From Halobacillus litoralis (GTDB lineage Bacteria > Bacillota > Bacilli > Bacillales > Halobacillaceae), in contig NZ_CP129016.1 in NCBI RefSeq assembly GCF_020524085.2, positions 1,730,001 through 1,794,000 on the forward strand: DNA of 64,000 nt, given 5' to 3'. A program made the position numbers and the translations under genes. Shown here one piece after another: positions 9,091 through 16,853 of the stretch; the stretch's first letter is position 1; each line of letters starts with the position of its first letter. Below the pieces are notes generated by a model, which did no database searches, was not told the origin of the DNA, and saw nothing but the letters and a program-made list of their open reading frames with translations.

Positions 9091-9119
9091 AATATAGCTA
9101 ATTCCTGTGAGAAGGTCAA
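9091..9119 (-). promoter_or_regulatory. Sigma-A promoter of the riboswitch-exchanger transcript
   Basis: On the minus strand TTGACC (9119-9114), a 17-bp spacer and TATATT (9096-9091) lie just upstream of the aptamer. Confidence 0.75.
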
Positions 9120-9221
9120 TAAAATAGTCATTCACCTATGACGATGATCTTCAACTATATGGCAGGATTGTGGAAGACTCAGTTTCGAGATAATGGGGGT
9201 TCGTTGCCTTGTGGAGCATCT

Positions 9222-9338
9222 GGGTGGCTGGGAAGCTACTCGCTTTCCTGTGGGGGAGTGGCGAGCTTCCTCGGACTTCGTCCTGCGGGATCTCGCCTAT
9301 CTCCTTTCTCCCACGGTCTCGCAGCTTCCCAACCACCC
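9222..9338. repeat. Long imperfect hairpin inside the 513-bp element
   Basis: GGGTGGCTGGGAAGCT (9222-9237) pairs with AGCTTCCCAACCACCC (9323-9338) with one wobble. The interior adds GTGGGGGAG / CTCCCAC and GGCGAG / CTCGCC pairings, so the whole 117 bp can fold into one rod. Confidence 0.7.
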
Positions 9339-9529
9339 CAATTTATATATGAGAAACGAACCCCTTTGCCCAGAGGGACTGCCTTCCACTATCCCACTGT
9401 TATAAGTATAAAGCGCTCTATATCAAGCTTTCAGGATCCGAATACATAGCTGGGCAGTTTAATTCTCACACTTCCATCAAGCAGGAAAGCTGCTTATTCC
9501 AGAAGTGGTTTCGAGACACTCATAAGGTA

Positions 9530-9650
9530 AAGGGGCGGAGGGAAACGGTGAGACTCCTATGGGACGTGTGGAACAGGTGAGACCCCGGAAGGCGTAGCCT
9601 GAGGAGGCTCACCGCCCGCCCCATGGAAAGCGAATCTTTTCCCGGATCCC
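9530..9650. repeat. Bacillaceae-type GC-rich intergenic repeat
   Basis: The segment with GAGACTCCTATGGGAC, GGTGAGACCCCGG, GGCGTAGCC, GAGGAGGCTCACCGCC and ATGGAAAGCGAA resembles the dispersed intergenic repeat I recall from many Bacillus-group genomes (forms such as GACTCCTGCGGGA and GAGGAGGCT followed by CGGAAAGCG). GGTGAG/CTCACC and GGC/GCC pair within it. Function is unknown. Confidence 0.6.
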
Positions 9651-9710
9651 CTAGAACCACATAATCGTCTCGAAACTGAGTCTTCAAGGATAGGGAGCTA
9701 TTGTGAAACA

Positions 9711-9737
9711 AAAAAAGCGAAAAGGTGGCCGCTTTTT
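9711..9737 (-). terminator. Terminator of the subtilase gene
   Basis: On the minus strand AAAAAGCG pairs with CGCTTTTT, and a T-rich tail follows 3 bp after the stop codon. Confidence 0.75.
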
Positions 9738-9740
9738 AGA

Positions 9741-10934
9741 TTAATAGTTTACTGCGTCGTAAGAGTTGATCATACCGTGTTCGAAGTAGTAGCCGGTACC
9801 ATAGATCGGATCAGCCGTTTGCTCGATTGCTGCACGGATATTGCTGTTGGAACGTCCTTGAGATGCAAGCAATCCAGCCAAGCCTGCTACGTGAGGGGAG
9901 GCCATGGATGTACCAGACATGTAGGCGTATCCTCTGTTGGGTACAGTGGAAGCGATGCTGACACCTGGAGCTGTAACGTCTACCCAGGTTCCGTAGTTAG
10001 AGAAGGAGGCTTTGTTGTTATTGCTATCTACAGCACCAACAGCGATGACATTGTCATAGGAAGCCGGTTCAAATGTTGTGGATACACCGTCGTTACCTGC
10101 AGCGGCAATGACGACTGATCCATTATTCCAGGCATAGTTTACTGCATCTTCAAGCGTTTGCGTGTCACAGTTACAGCCAAGAGAAAGGTTGATGACTTCA
10201 GCGCCTACGTCAGCCGAATAACGGATGGCATCGGCGATGTCATACAAAGAACCGCTGCCGTTTGCATCAAGTGCTCGGACGGCAAGGATCTTCGTGTTTG
10301 GAGCCATGCCGGCAACACCGGATCTGTTATTCGTTTCTGCCGCTGCCGTACCTGCGACATGTGTCCCGTGATTGTTCAAGTCCATTGGATCATTATCGTT
10401 GTCTACAAAGTCATAACCTTTGATAGTTTTTCCATCAAGGTCTGGGTGATTGTAGTCAACCCCTGAGTCGATGATGGCAATTTCATGGCTGCTGCTACCA
10501 CGTGTAATATCCCATGCGGCTTCTGTGTCCGTGTTTTGTGGACCATACTGGTATCCACTATAGTAAGTATCGTTTGGTGTCCATGATGCTTCGAAAACGT
10601 AGTTTGGTTCTGCATATTCCACGTTCGGGTTTTTGCTTAGTGCTTTTGCGACAGCCTCTACGTTTCCGACTTTAAGTACTTTTACTTTGGAATCTACAAA
10701 AGAACGCTCTTCTGTCACTTCATCTGCTCCGAATTTTTTCAGTTGTTGGTCATTCAAAGACTTCCCATTTTTGAACTTAACTACAACTTCTCCTTTTACG
10801 AACTCTCCTTTGTCTTCCTGTACGTTGATTTTGTTCAATGACTCCGGCTCAGAATCGGCGAATGCTTGCCCTGTTGTCGGCAGGATGACCAGCGTGGCGG
10901 CCAGTGATAATGTTGCTAGTTTTTTCAACTTCAA
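9741..10934 (-). CDS. Secreted subtilisin-family serine protease (S8)
   Basis: This 397-residue preproprotein starts at TTG (10934), chosen because AAGGAGGA lies 7 bp upstream. It has a Sec signal peptide (about residues 1-27, cut after GQAFA), an I9-like propeptide (about 28-115) and a thermitase-like catalytic domain. The triad is visible as Asp in AIIDSGVDYNHPDL, His in NNHGTHVAGTAA and Ser in MSGTSMASPHVAGLA, with the oxyanion Asn in VIAAAGNDG. Two close cysteines (LGCNCD) could form a disulfide, which is unusual among Bacillus subtilisins. It would be an extracellular nutrient-scavenging protease, often under DegS-DegU control; both regulators are encoded in this window. It is monocistronic. 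Confidence 0.93.
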   Translation of the reverse strand: MKLKKLATLSLAATLVILPTTGQAFADSEPESLNKINVQEDKGEFVKGEVVVKFKNGKSLNDQQLKKFGADEVTEERSFVDSKVKVLKVGNVEAVAKALSKNPNVEYAEPNYVFEASWTPNDTYYSGYQYGPQNTDTEAAWDITRGSSSHEIAIIDSGVDYNHPDLDGKTIKGYDFVDNDNDPMDLNNHGTHVAGTAAAETNNRSGVAGMAPNTKILAVRALDANGSGSLYDIADAIRYSADVGAEVINLSLGCNCDTQTLEDAVNYAWNNGSVVIAAAGNDGVSTTFEPASYDNVIAVGAVDSNNNKASFSNYGTWVDVTAPGVSIASTVPNRGYAYMSGTSMASPHVAGLAGLLASQGRSNSNIRAAIEQTADPIYGTGYYFEHGMINSYDAVNY

Positions 10935-11384
10935 ATCTATTCCTCCTTAAAAGTTTATACTTTAGTAATTCTTTGATTTTCGCTGTTTTCCTTCAAAATA
11001 CGAGTTGGGATAGTTGCGGTGATGTTAGGCTCTTAAAGGGGATTTGGCAGAACGATATTCCCAAGTTCATAAAGGCAAAAAGGGTCTTGGGGTCCACATA
11101 AGGTGAAGTAAATAGAAAAATAGTGGAATGATGTGGACGAAAAAGCTTGCCACTCATTTTTATGAAGGGCTAGGATGACTTTTAATAGAACTGTCATTTT
11201 TGTAAAGAATTTTATTTTCCTGTGTTTTCATAGTCTTATAGGTTCAGTGTTTCCGTAATATTGGATGTAATTCTTACCATTTTTCAACTTTTTTATCAAG
11301 CAAAGGGTTTTATAAGCCCCTTGGTGGGAAGTAAGGGTAGAAACCAGCCAAAAATTATACATGAATAGTAATGGGGTGGTGTTG
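10935..11384. other. Intergenic region upstream of the gas-vesicle genes
   Basis: About 450 bp without a credible gene. It holds the ribosome site of the divergent protease and AT-rich sequence before gvpQ. No gvpA or gvpP copy is present, although those genes open the related B. megaterium cluster. I see no sigma-A promoter that I would defend; a GGGTAG at about 11334 has no well-spaced sigma-B -35. Confidence 0.5.
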
Positions 11385-11918
11385 ATGTCTCATCTACGAA
11401 ACGGTCAGGAGGAAGATCCATCCATCCTTGATCAAGTGGAAGGAGGTATAAAAAAGTCTGCAGCTGTGATCAAGGATAAGTTGCCGAACCCGGTTCATAA
11501 AATTATCCGGAAAGCAGATGACCCTCAAGAGGCGACTGAACATGCCAGGGATGAAATGAATGATCAAGCGGGAGATATTTTCCGGGAGCAATTCAAAAGG
11601 CAGATGCAGTCCCAAATCGAGGACATGAAGGGAGAGCTTCAGGAGAAAACTTCAGCGAATGCTGATCACGTCCATTCAAAGGCTGAGGAAGTAAAGCGGA
11701 AGGTTCAGGAGCATCTGCTTGAATTCAGAGAAAAACTCGGATCCGTCAAAGAATCCGGAGAGCAAATGCAGCGTTCGATAAATGAGAACAATTCTTCAAG
11801 TGGAACAATCAAAGGAGCGAACGATATCAAAGGCATTTCTCATATAAAGAGTTCCACTTCTATTAAAGGTTCAAAAGATATCAAAGGTTTATCAAGTATC
11901 AAAACGTATCATTCGTAA
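11385..11918 (+). CDS. gvpQ: Gas vesicle protein GvpQ
   Basis: The product is ~177 residues, starting at the ATG at 11385, which has GGGGTGGTG just upstream; an ATG 24 bp earlier has no ribosome site. The middle (about 45-135) is a long charged amphipathic helix that resembles phasin/apolipoprotein-like proteins. The C-terminal ~45 residues are a run of short repeats of the type xxIKG/xxIKS (GTIKG, NDIKG, SHIKS, TSIKG, KDIKG, SSIK). Position before gvpA and this repeat tail match B. megaterium GvpQ, a non-essential accessory gas-vesicle protein. It opens the cluster, 20 bp before gvpA. Identity as GvpQ rather than GvpP rests on context. Confidence 0.7.
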   Translation: MSHLRNGQEEDPSILDQVEGGIKKSAAVIKDKLPNPVHKIIRKADDPQEATEHARDEMNDQAGDIFREQFKRQMQSQIEDMKGELQEKTSANADHVHSKAEEVKRKVQEHLLEFREKLGSVKESGEQMQRSINENNSSSGTIKGANDIKGISHIKSSTSIKGSKDIKGLSSIKTYHS

Positions 11919-11938
11919 ATATGGAGAGGAGATTTAAC

Positions 11939-12232
11939 ATGGCGATTCAAAAATCAACAGATAGTTCCAGTCTTGCAGAAGTGGTTGACCGTATTTTGGA
12001 TAAAGGGATTGTGATCGACGCGTTTGCGCGTGTTTCAGTTGTAGGGATTGAACTAATTACGGTAGAAGCGAGAGTCGTAATTGCCAGTGTGGATACATGG
12101 CTCAGGTATGCAGAAGCTGTCGGTCTCCTGCGGGATGAAGTAGAAGAAGAAGGTCTTGGCGGCCGCCTTGGTGATGGAGAGGAAACATCACCTTCTCGTT
12201 CGTCGAATGAACGTGGAGAATTCAGTATATAA
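11939..12232 (+). CDS. gvpA: Gas vesicle structural protein GvpA/GvpB
   Basis: This 97-residue protein is the main ribbed-shell subunit. The conserved GvpA core spans about residues 11-70: [20 protein letters not shown], then [20 protein letters not shown], then LRYAEAVGL. The tail after residue 75 is hydrophilic, as in B. megaterium GvpB. The start at 11939 has GAGAGGAGA upstream; the frame opens earlier but without a proper site. Only one full structural copy exists here, against two (gvpA and gvpB) in B. megaterium. A 107-bp gap follows before gvpO. Confidence 0.92.
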   Translation: MAIQKSTDSSSLAEVVDRILDKGIVIDAFARVSVVGIELITVEARVVIASVDTWLRYAEAVGLLRDEVEEEGLGGRLGDGEETSPSRSSNERGEFSI

Positions 12233-12339
12233 ACGACTGCTGCTTTTTTTAAGGAATAGGATGGAATCTCTATTGGTTTCATCTTCTTCCTATATAAAGG
12301 AGAAAGTAGATTGCTAGGAAAAGAGAGGGATACACCGCT

Positions 12340-12600
12340 ATGAAGGTCTTGAATGAAGTCACCGATTTTTTCAATGAAAACATTGCACCGCCACATAAAA
12401 TTATATCCGCACGTAAGAAAGACCAGGAGTGGCGGGTATTGGTCGAAGTGATTGAAGAAAAGGAATACATGAAAAAGTATGCTCGAGATCAAATGGTTGG
12501 ATTATATGAAGTTTTTTTGGATGAAAACATAGAAGTGACTGGCTTTTCCCGCTTAAGTCTCAGATACCGCAGCGATATTGAAGAACAGGTCGAGCAGTAG
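12340..12600 (+). CDS. gvpO: Gas vesicle protein GvpO (GvpR in B. megaterium naming)
   Basis: This 86-residue protein matches the GvpO family, with EWRVLVEVIEEKEYMKKYARD, LGLYEV-like MVGLYEVFLDENIEVTGFSR and LSLRYRS. It is an accessory assembly factor of unknown mechanism in the cytoplasm. It lies between gvpA and gvpN, where B. megaterium has gvpR. A weak GAGAGGG ribosome site precedes the ATG. Confidence 0.85.
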   Translation: MKVLNEVTDFFNENIAPPHKIISARKKDQEWRVLVEVIEEKEYMKKYARDQMVGLYEVFLDENIEVTGFSRLSLRYRSDIEEQVEQ

Positions 12601-12611
12601 GAGGAGGGCTG

Positions 12612-13517
12612 ATGAGTGTACTTAAACAAAACAGTGAACGTCTATCTTCCAACACAGATGTTTATGAACAGCCCTTCTTCAAAAGCTTGATCCGCCGGTC
12701 CTTGAACTATTTATCTGCCGGTTATCCTGTTCATTATACAGGGGCGTCGGGTATCGGGAAAACGACGCTTGCCATCCATGTCGCGAAGCGAAGAAATCGC
12801 CCGGTAACGCTGATTACAGGTAACAAAGATTTGACCAATGATGACTTGATCGGGGCTTTTAAAGGCTACAGCCGCAAAAAGTTGAATGATAACTTTGTAA
12901 GAACCGTGAGAAAAATCGAAGAAAATGTGACGGAAGATTGGGTGAGCGGTCATCTTTATGAAGCGGTGAAACACGGGCATACCGTGGTGTATGACGAGTT
13001 TACGAGGTCAAGCCCGGAAACGAACAACCTGTTTTTATCCGTTCTCGAAGAAAAAATTCTGCCCTTGTATGGATCGAAAAGCAAGGATTCGCACATCAGG
13101 GTTCACCCGGACTTCAGAATCGTTTTTACGAGTAATCCCGCTGAGTATATCGGAGTATATGACACGCAGGATGCATTGATGAACCGGATGATTTCCATTC
13201 CATTGAATGCTCTGAGTATGGAAGCTGAAGTGGCGATTGTAATGGAGAGGACGAAAATCAAACAGGCCAAGGCGGAAGCGATCGTATGTTTTGTAAGAGG
13301 TGTAAAAGAGTCAACGGGTGACAAGAAGGGGCTATTGAGCCTGCGCGCCTCCATTATGATTGCTGATTTAGTTAAAAAAACGAGTGTCCGTGTGGATGGA
13401 AAGGATGAAGCGTTCCAGAACCTTTGTCTGGATATGACTTATTTTTCCGTCTTATCTATGACGGAGAATGAAGAAGAAGCAAGGGAAATCATTCTCGATC
13501 ATTGCAAAAAGGTATAG
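12612..13517 (+). CDS. gvpN: Gas vesicle AAA+ ATPase GvpN
   Basis: This 301-residue AAA+ protein of the MoxR/GvpN group has Walker A TGASGIGKTTLAIH (about residue 44), Walker B TVVYDEFTRS (about 124), sensor-1 RIVFTSNPAEYIG (about 170) and an arginine-finger region DALMNRMISIPL. GvpN enhances gas-vesicle growth and maturation. A very strong AGGAGGAGGG site precedes the ATG, 11 bp after gvpO. Confidence 0.93.
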   Translation: MSVLKQNSERLSSNTDVYEQPFFKSLIRRSLNYLSAGYPVHYTGASGIGKTTLAIHVAKRRNRPVTLITGNKDLTNDDLIGAFKGYSRKKLNDNFVRTVRKIEENVTEDWVSGHLYEAVKHGHTVVYDEFTRSSPETNNLFLSVLEEKILPLYGSKSKDSHIRVHPDFRIVFTSNPAEYIGVYDTQDALMNRMISIPLNALSMEAEVAIVMERTKIKQAKAEAIVCFVRGVKESTGDKKGLLSLRASIMIADLVKKTSVRVDGKDEAFQNLCLDMTYFSVLSMTENEEEAREIILDHCKKV

Positions 13518-13526
13518 GAGGTACTT

Positions 13527-14285
13527 ATGGCTGAAGATATGGGAATTTATGTGTTCTGTTGTATTCAAACAACAAAGGAGAAAAATTTTGGAACCGTCGA
13601 ATTTGAGGGAGAAGAAAAAGAAGTTTTCACGGTCCAGCATAAAGATGCAGCCATGGTTGCTGTTAAAGCTCCGATAAAAATCTATCATCCGAAGAAAAAA
13701 GCGCTCATGACTCACCAGCAAGTGATTTCAAGAGTCATGGACTCGGAGAGTTCTGTCGTTCCCATCAGCTTTGGGAATGTCTTTAATACGAAAGAAGATA
13801 CGCAAGTGCTCATTGAAAACCTTTACCCTCAACTTGAGAAGCTGTTTGTAGAAGTAAGGAATAAGATCGAAATCGGTTTGAAAATCGTTGGAAAAAGAGA
13901 GTGGTTAGAAGAGCAGATCATCCAGAACGACCGGGTGAAAAAGAAAAAGGAAACGGTAGCAAACAAATCAGAAGCGGCCGGCTACTTCGACCGGATTCAG
14001 CTTGGAGAGATGGCTCGCGACTTTTTCACCACGATTCAAAAGGAAATCGAAACCACCATACACGCTCCTTTGGACCGATTAGCAGAAGCCTCTCAAGTGA
14101 ACGAAACGATTGGTGAAAAAATGCTCTTGAATGGGGCATATTTAATCGATCGGGAAAAAGAGGAGGCCTTCGATAAAAAAGTGAACGAGCTGCAGCGGTG
14201 GAAGGAATATGTTGATTTCAAATATACGGGACCGTGGCCTGCGTATAATTTCATCAACATCAAGTTGAAAGTAGAAGCCTCATGA
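13527..14285 (+). CDS. gvpF: Gas vesicle protein GvpF (GvpF/GvpL family)
   Basis: This 252-residue protein has the GvpL/GvpF fold signatures: MGIYVFCCIQT at the N-terminus, VVPISFGNVFNTKEDTQVLI (about 85), a central helical arm with a KKKKE linker, and the C-terminal TGPWPAYNFINIKL (about 235), which is diagnostic of the family. GvpF binds the structural protein and initiates assembly. Its stop overlaps the ATG of gvpG (ATGA), showing coupling. Confidence 0.9.
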   Translation: MAEDMGIYVFCCIQTTKEKNFGTVEFEGEEKEVFTVQHKDAAMVAVKAPIKIYHPKKKALMTHQQVISRVMDSESSVVPISFGNVFNTKEDTQVLIENLYPQLEKLFVEVRNKIEIGLKIVGKREWLEEQIIQNDRVKKKKETVANKSEAAGYFDRIQLGEMARDFFTTIQKEIETTIHAPLDRLAEASQVNETIGEKMLLNGAYLIDREKEEAFDKKVNELQRWKEYVDFKYTGPWPAYNFINIKLKVEAS

Positions 14286-14537
14286 TTCAAAAACTATTCA
14301 CTTCGCCCATCCATTTGATAAAAAAAAGTCGGAGAGCATGTGAAAGAAGAAGTGGATAAGGAAATGTACGACCTCGAACATATTCAAAAGAAATTAATTC
14401 AGCTGCAAATGATGTATGAATTGGAAGAGATTTCGGAAGAGCATTATGAGGAGCAGGAAGAAGAGCTGCTTATCCGATATGAAGTCGCCAAAAAGATGGA
14501 GATGGAGCAATGGGAGAACATGACGAAAAGGAAGTAA
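14282..14537 (+). pseudogene. gvpG: Gas vesicle protein GvpG, frame broken at an A8 run
   Basis: The gene starts at the ATG that overlaps the gvpF stop (ATGA at 14282). The first frame reads MIQKLFTSPIHLIKK and then runs off after the A8 run at 14320-14327. The rest continues in the next frame as VGEHVKEEVDKEMYDLEHIQ and QKLIQLQMMYELEEISEEHY to 14537. With seven A residues the frame is continuous and gives a normal ~84-residue GvpG (MxxKLxTxPIxL start, KLIQLQMMYELGEI-like centre). So the gene is either a sequencing error or a real +1 mutation; transcriptional slippage on A8 could also restore it. Reading only the GTG at 14340 would miss the conserved N-terminus. Confidence 0.85.
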
Positions 14538-14549
14538 GGAGTTTTCAAG

Positions 14550-15368
14550 ATGGAAAGGCTACTGTATTTGTATGGAATCTCTCTTAAAGAGGAAGCGGAT
14601 GTTCAAAAAATCTCTGACTTTAAGGGGATCGACGGGAAGGCTGGTCTTGAAGTGCTGGATTATGGCTGGTGTTCAGCACTTGTGAGTAAGGTCGAGGAAG
14701 ATGAGTTTGGGGAAGAGGCATTGGAAGTGAATACGAAACAAATGGCATGGGTGCAGGATAAGGCCTACCTTCATCATGAAATATTAATGAGCTTGAAGAA
14801 TGCCCTCACTTTAATTCCGATGAAGTTTTGTACGCTGTTCCAGAACGAAGAAAGCCTGAAAAAGAAAATGGATGTTCATGAAAAAGAATGGATGACACAG
14901 CTAGAGAGATTAAAAGGAAAAGAAGAGTGGAACATTAAAATCTACAATCACTCTGACCGTTTAAAGGAGCAGGTGGCGGACCATCATCCTGAGATTCAAA
15001 AGAAAAAAGAGGAAATCTCACAGATGTCCAAAGGGATGCAGTACTTGCAAAGGAAAAAACTCGATCAGTCCATTGATCAGCAAGTATTACAAGAGCAGCA
15101 GAAATACGTGAGGCAGTTACATAGTGAGTGGAAGGCACTATGTGAAGACACGGCTGAGAAAAAAGTCTGGAATAAGAACGTGACCGGAAAAGAAGCGGAT
15201 ATGTGTTGGAATGGTGCCTACTTGATCGAGATTGAAAAAGTAGAAACTTTTTTAAGAGAAGTAACGGAAGCGAATGAACAAGGGAAAAAGGCAGGCTGGA
15301 TCATAGAAGCGACAGGGCCATGGCCGCCGTATCACTTTTCGTCACTCTCTAAAAGTGAGGTGGGATGA
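14550..15368 (+). CDS. gvpL: Gas vesicle protein GvpL (GvpF/GvpL family)
   Basis: This 272-residue second member of the GvpF/L family starts ERLLYLYGISLKEE, has LIPMKFCTLFQNEESLKKKM (about 90) where GvpF has its PISFG segment, a coiled-coil-rich middle (about 110-200), and ends with TGPWPPYHFSSL. Thus it has the same architecture as the GvpF encoded upstream. It is required for vesicle formation in characterised clusters. It follows gvpG by 12 bp. The stop overlaps a possible gvpS ATG. Confidence 0.88.
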   Translation: MERLLYLYGISLKEEADVQKISDFKGIDGKAGLEVLDYGWCSALVSKVEEDEFGEEALEVNTKQMAWVQDKAYLHHEILMSLKNALTLIPMKFCTLFQNEESLKKKMDVHEKEWMTQLERLKGKEEWNIKIYNHSDRLKEQVADHHPEIQKKKEEISQMSKGMQYLQRKKLDQSIDQQVLQEQQKYVRQLHSEWKALCEDTAEKKVWNKNVTGKEADMCWNGAYLIEIEKVETFLREVTEANEQGKKAGWIIEATGPWPPYHFSSLSKSEVG

Positions 15369-15618
15369 GTGTCCTACAGGGGAAAACTTTGAAAACCAGG
15401 ATATTGCCCTGATTGATATTTTAGATACCGTTCTGGATAAAGGAGTGGCTATCAAGGGAGATATCATCATTTCCATTGCTGGCATCGATCTTGTTTATGT
15501 GGACTTGAAGGTATTGATTTCTTCTGTAGAAACTCTCGTCCAATCCAGCCTGGATGACACCTTGAACTCAAAAGTGATGGACAGGGAAAAGGAGGCGTTG
15601 GAACGTGTCACAAAGTAA
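15355..15618 (+). CDS. gvpS: Gas vesicle protein GvpS (GvpA-like minor shell protein), start region doubtful
   Basis: Residues from FENQDIALIDILDTVLDKGV onward, with AIKGDIIISIAGIDLVYVDL and VLISSVETLV, are a GvpA/GvpJ-type domain and match GvpS. The open frame begins at a GTG (15355) without a ribosome site and gives an odd leader (RWDECPTGEN). A better start is the ATG at 15365, which overlaps the gvpL stop (ATGA) as gvpF and gvpG do; its frame reads MSVLQG and meets the GvpA-like domain if one G is added to the G4 run at 15379-15382. I therefore suspect a one-base deletion near 15380. The 3' end overlaps gvpK. Confidence 0.8.
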   Translation: MRWDECPTGENFENQDIALIDILDTVLDKGVAIKGDIIISIAGIDLVYVDLKVLISSVETLVQSSLDDTLNSKVMDREKEALERVTK

Positions 15619-15905
15619 CTTACAAGAGCAGCCATTTAAAAGTGGCCGCCTCAATTTAGACCCGGATGGAGCTGAGCAGGGGCTCGCAACAACTCGTCTT
15701 AACGGTCATTGAACTGCTGCGTCAACTCGTGGAAAAACAAGCCATCCGCCGCGTCGATGGTGGAACGTTGTCGGAAGAGCAGATTGAGCAGCTGGGCGTG
15801 GCACTCATGAACCTCGAACTGAAAATGGACGAACTGAAAGAGATTTTCGACCTGGATGATGAGGATCTCAATATCGATTTAGGACCTTTAGGTAATTTGT
15901 TATAA
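15605..15905 (+). pseudogene. gvpK: Gas vesicle protein GvpK, frameshifted near 15690
   Basis: AAGGAGG nine bases before the GTG at 15605 marks the true start, inside the end of gvpS. That frame gives MSQSNLQEQPFKSG, then RLNLDPDGAEQGLA, and then leaves the family. The continuation QLVLTVIELLRQLVEKQA, RRVDGGTLSEEQIEQLGVAL and DDEDLNIDLGPLGNLL is in the next frame up to 15905. Removing one base from GCAACAACTC (15686-15695) joins LDPDGAEQGLA directly to QLVLTVIELL, the exact order in GvpK proteins (~100 residues). Starting at the internal ATG at 15666 would give an artificial N-terminus. GvpK is an essential accessory protein in characterised clusters. Confidence 0.85.
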
Positions 15906-15921
15906 AAAGGAGGCATCATAG

Positions 15922-16236
15922 ATGTCCATTGAACACCCGACTCAGTCAAACAGTATTGTGGATGTGTTAGAAACCGTCCTGGATAAAGGGGTGGTCATCG
16001 CTGGGGATATCAGAGTGGGACTTGCGGATGTGGAGCTTTTGACAATCAAAATCCGCCTCATTGTCGCCTCTGTCGATAAAGCGAAAGAAATCGGCATGGA
16101 CTGGTGGGAAACCGACCCGTATTTGAATTCGAAAGCAGCTCAATCGAACACGGAAGCTTTGGAAAAAGAAAATGAAGAATTGCAAAAACGCATTGAACAA
16201 TTGGAGAAAAACATGCAGAAAGTCTATCAAAAATAA
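15922..16236 (+). CDS. gvpJ: Gas vesicle protein GvpJ (GvpA-like)
   Basis: This 104-residue protein has a GvpA-like core (IVDVLETVLDKGVVIAGDIR, then GLADVELLTIKIRLIVASVD) and, from residue 60, the GvpJ-specific tail: EIGMDWWETDPYLNS followed by a C-terminal coiled coil (EALEKENEELQKRIEQLEKN). GvpJ is a minor shell or nucleation component. A good AAAAGGAGG site lies upstream, 16 bp after gvpK. Confidence 0.9.
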   Translation: MSIEHPTQSNSIVDVLETVLDKGVVIAGDIRVGLADVELLTIKIRLIVASVDKAKEIGMDWWETDPYLNSKAAQSNTEALEKENEELQKRIEQLEKNMQKVYQK

Positions 16237-16250
16237 AAGGAGAGAAAACC

Positions 16251-16826
16251 ATGAGTGAATCCAAAACACAGTTGACCAATCCAACGAATGACGAGAACAA
16301 ACAGCAGGAAACGGATCATAAAAGCAGTCACCGGGTGACCAGAGCCATTGTCGGTGGAGTACTTGGAGCAGCCGCAGGATTTTTATTAAACCCGAATCGT
16401 GCAGGAGAACATAAGGAAAGTATGAAAGAAAAAGCAGGAAAAGCCGGTGGACAATTGAAAGATCTGCAAAACCAAACGAAAGATAAAACAAACGAAGTGG
16501 TTGGTCGTGTGAAAGACAAAGTGAAAAATAGTTCTGATGAAGAAGAGAATAAGGAAGAAACGCCTTCTCTGAATGGAGCGGATCTATCTCAAAAACAATT
16601 GGAATCCCCTGGTGATGAAGCTGCTGCTACAGAGGAAATGGAACAGGCTGAGGATGAAGAAATCGTCAACGAAACCAATGAAGAGGAAAACCATGAGGAA
16701 ACGGAAGATGAAAATGATGGGGAACAGGGAAATGAAGAACCTGTGAAGAACGAAGAAGAGGGCGGTAAAGAAGGGATGAGACCGGGTAAAACGACTTTAA
16801 TTGTGAACGACGATACCATCAAGTAA
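16251..16826 (+). CDS. gvpT: Gas vesicle protein GvpT (YtxH-like)
   Basis: This 191-residue protein has a short hydrophobic segment (about residues 27-46, VTRAIVGGVLGAAAGFLLNP) of the YtxH/GvpT type, then a Lys-rich helix. A very acidic tail with no predicted fold follows (about 90-175, dense in Glu and Asp). That composition fits a salt-adapted cytoplasm. Position between gvpJ and gvpU matches gvpT of B. megaterium. It may tether vesicles to, or shield them from, the membrane; that is inference. Confidence 0.8.
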   Translation: MSESKTQLTNPTNDENKQQETDHKSSHRVTRAIVGGVLGAAAGFLLNPNRAGEHKESMKEKAGKAGGQLKDLQNQTKDKTNEVVGRVKDKVKNSSDEEENKEETPSLNGADLSQKQLESPGDEAAATEEMEQAEDEEIVNETNEEENHEETEDENDGEQGNEEPVKNEEEGGKEGMRPGKTTLIVNDDTIK

Positions 16827-16853
16827 GAACGATTAGAGAAGGGAAGAGGTTAA

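Larger units (their letters stand above)
9173..9685. repeat. 513-bp non-coding element with 18-bp terminal inverted repeats
   Basis: The ends are perfect inverted copies of GAAGACTCAGTTTCGAGA (9173-9190 and 9668-9685). Inside are two GC-rich structured modules (see 9222-9338 and 9530-9650) and no credible protein-coding frame. A third partial copy of the end motif (TTTCGAGAC) occurs near 9509. It fills the space between the CaCA leader and the subtilase gene. It looks like a non-autonomous mobile or recombined intergenic repeat; no flanking target duplication was obvious. Confidence 0.65.

Noticed and set aside
9138..9449. Open frames of 60-100 codons in the 9.1-9.7 kb region on both strands.
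   Set aside because: They lie in the inverted-repeat element, lack ribosome sites and show no protein-like composition.
11320..11340. Sigma-B promoter before gvpQ (GGGTAG at about 11334).
   Set aside because: The candidate -35 (GTTTTA) is about 22 bp away, too far, and the -10 is imperfect.
14282..14537. Programmed ribosomal frameshift in gvpG and gvpK.
   Set aside because: No known stimulatory element, stop or heptameric slip site is evident, and the same type of A8 break occurs in unrelated genes (MATE, flgM). Miscalls or mutation are simpler.
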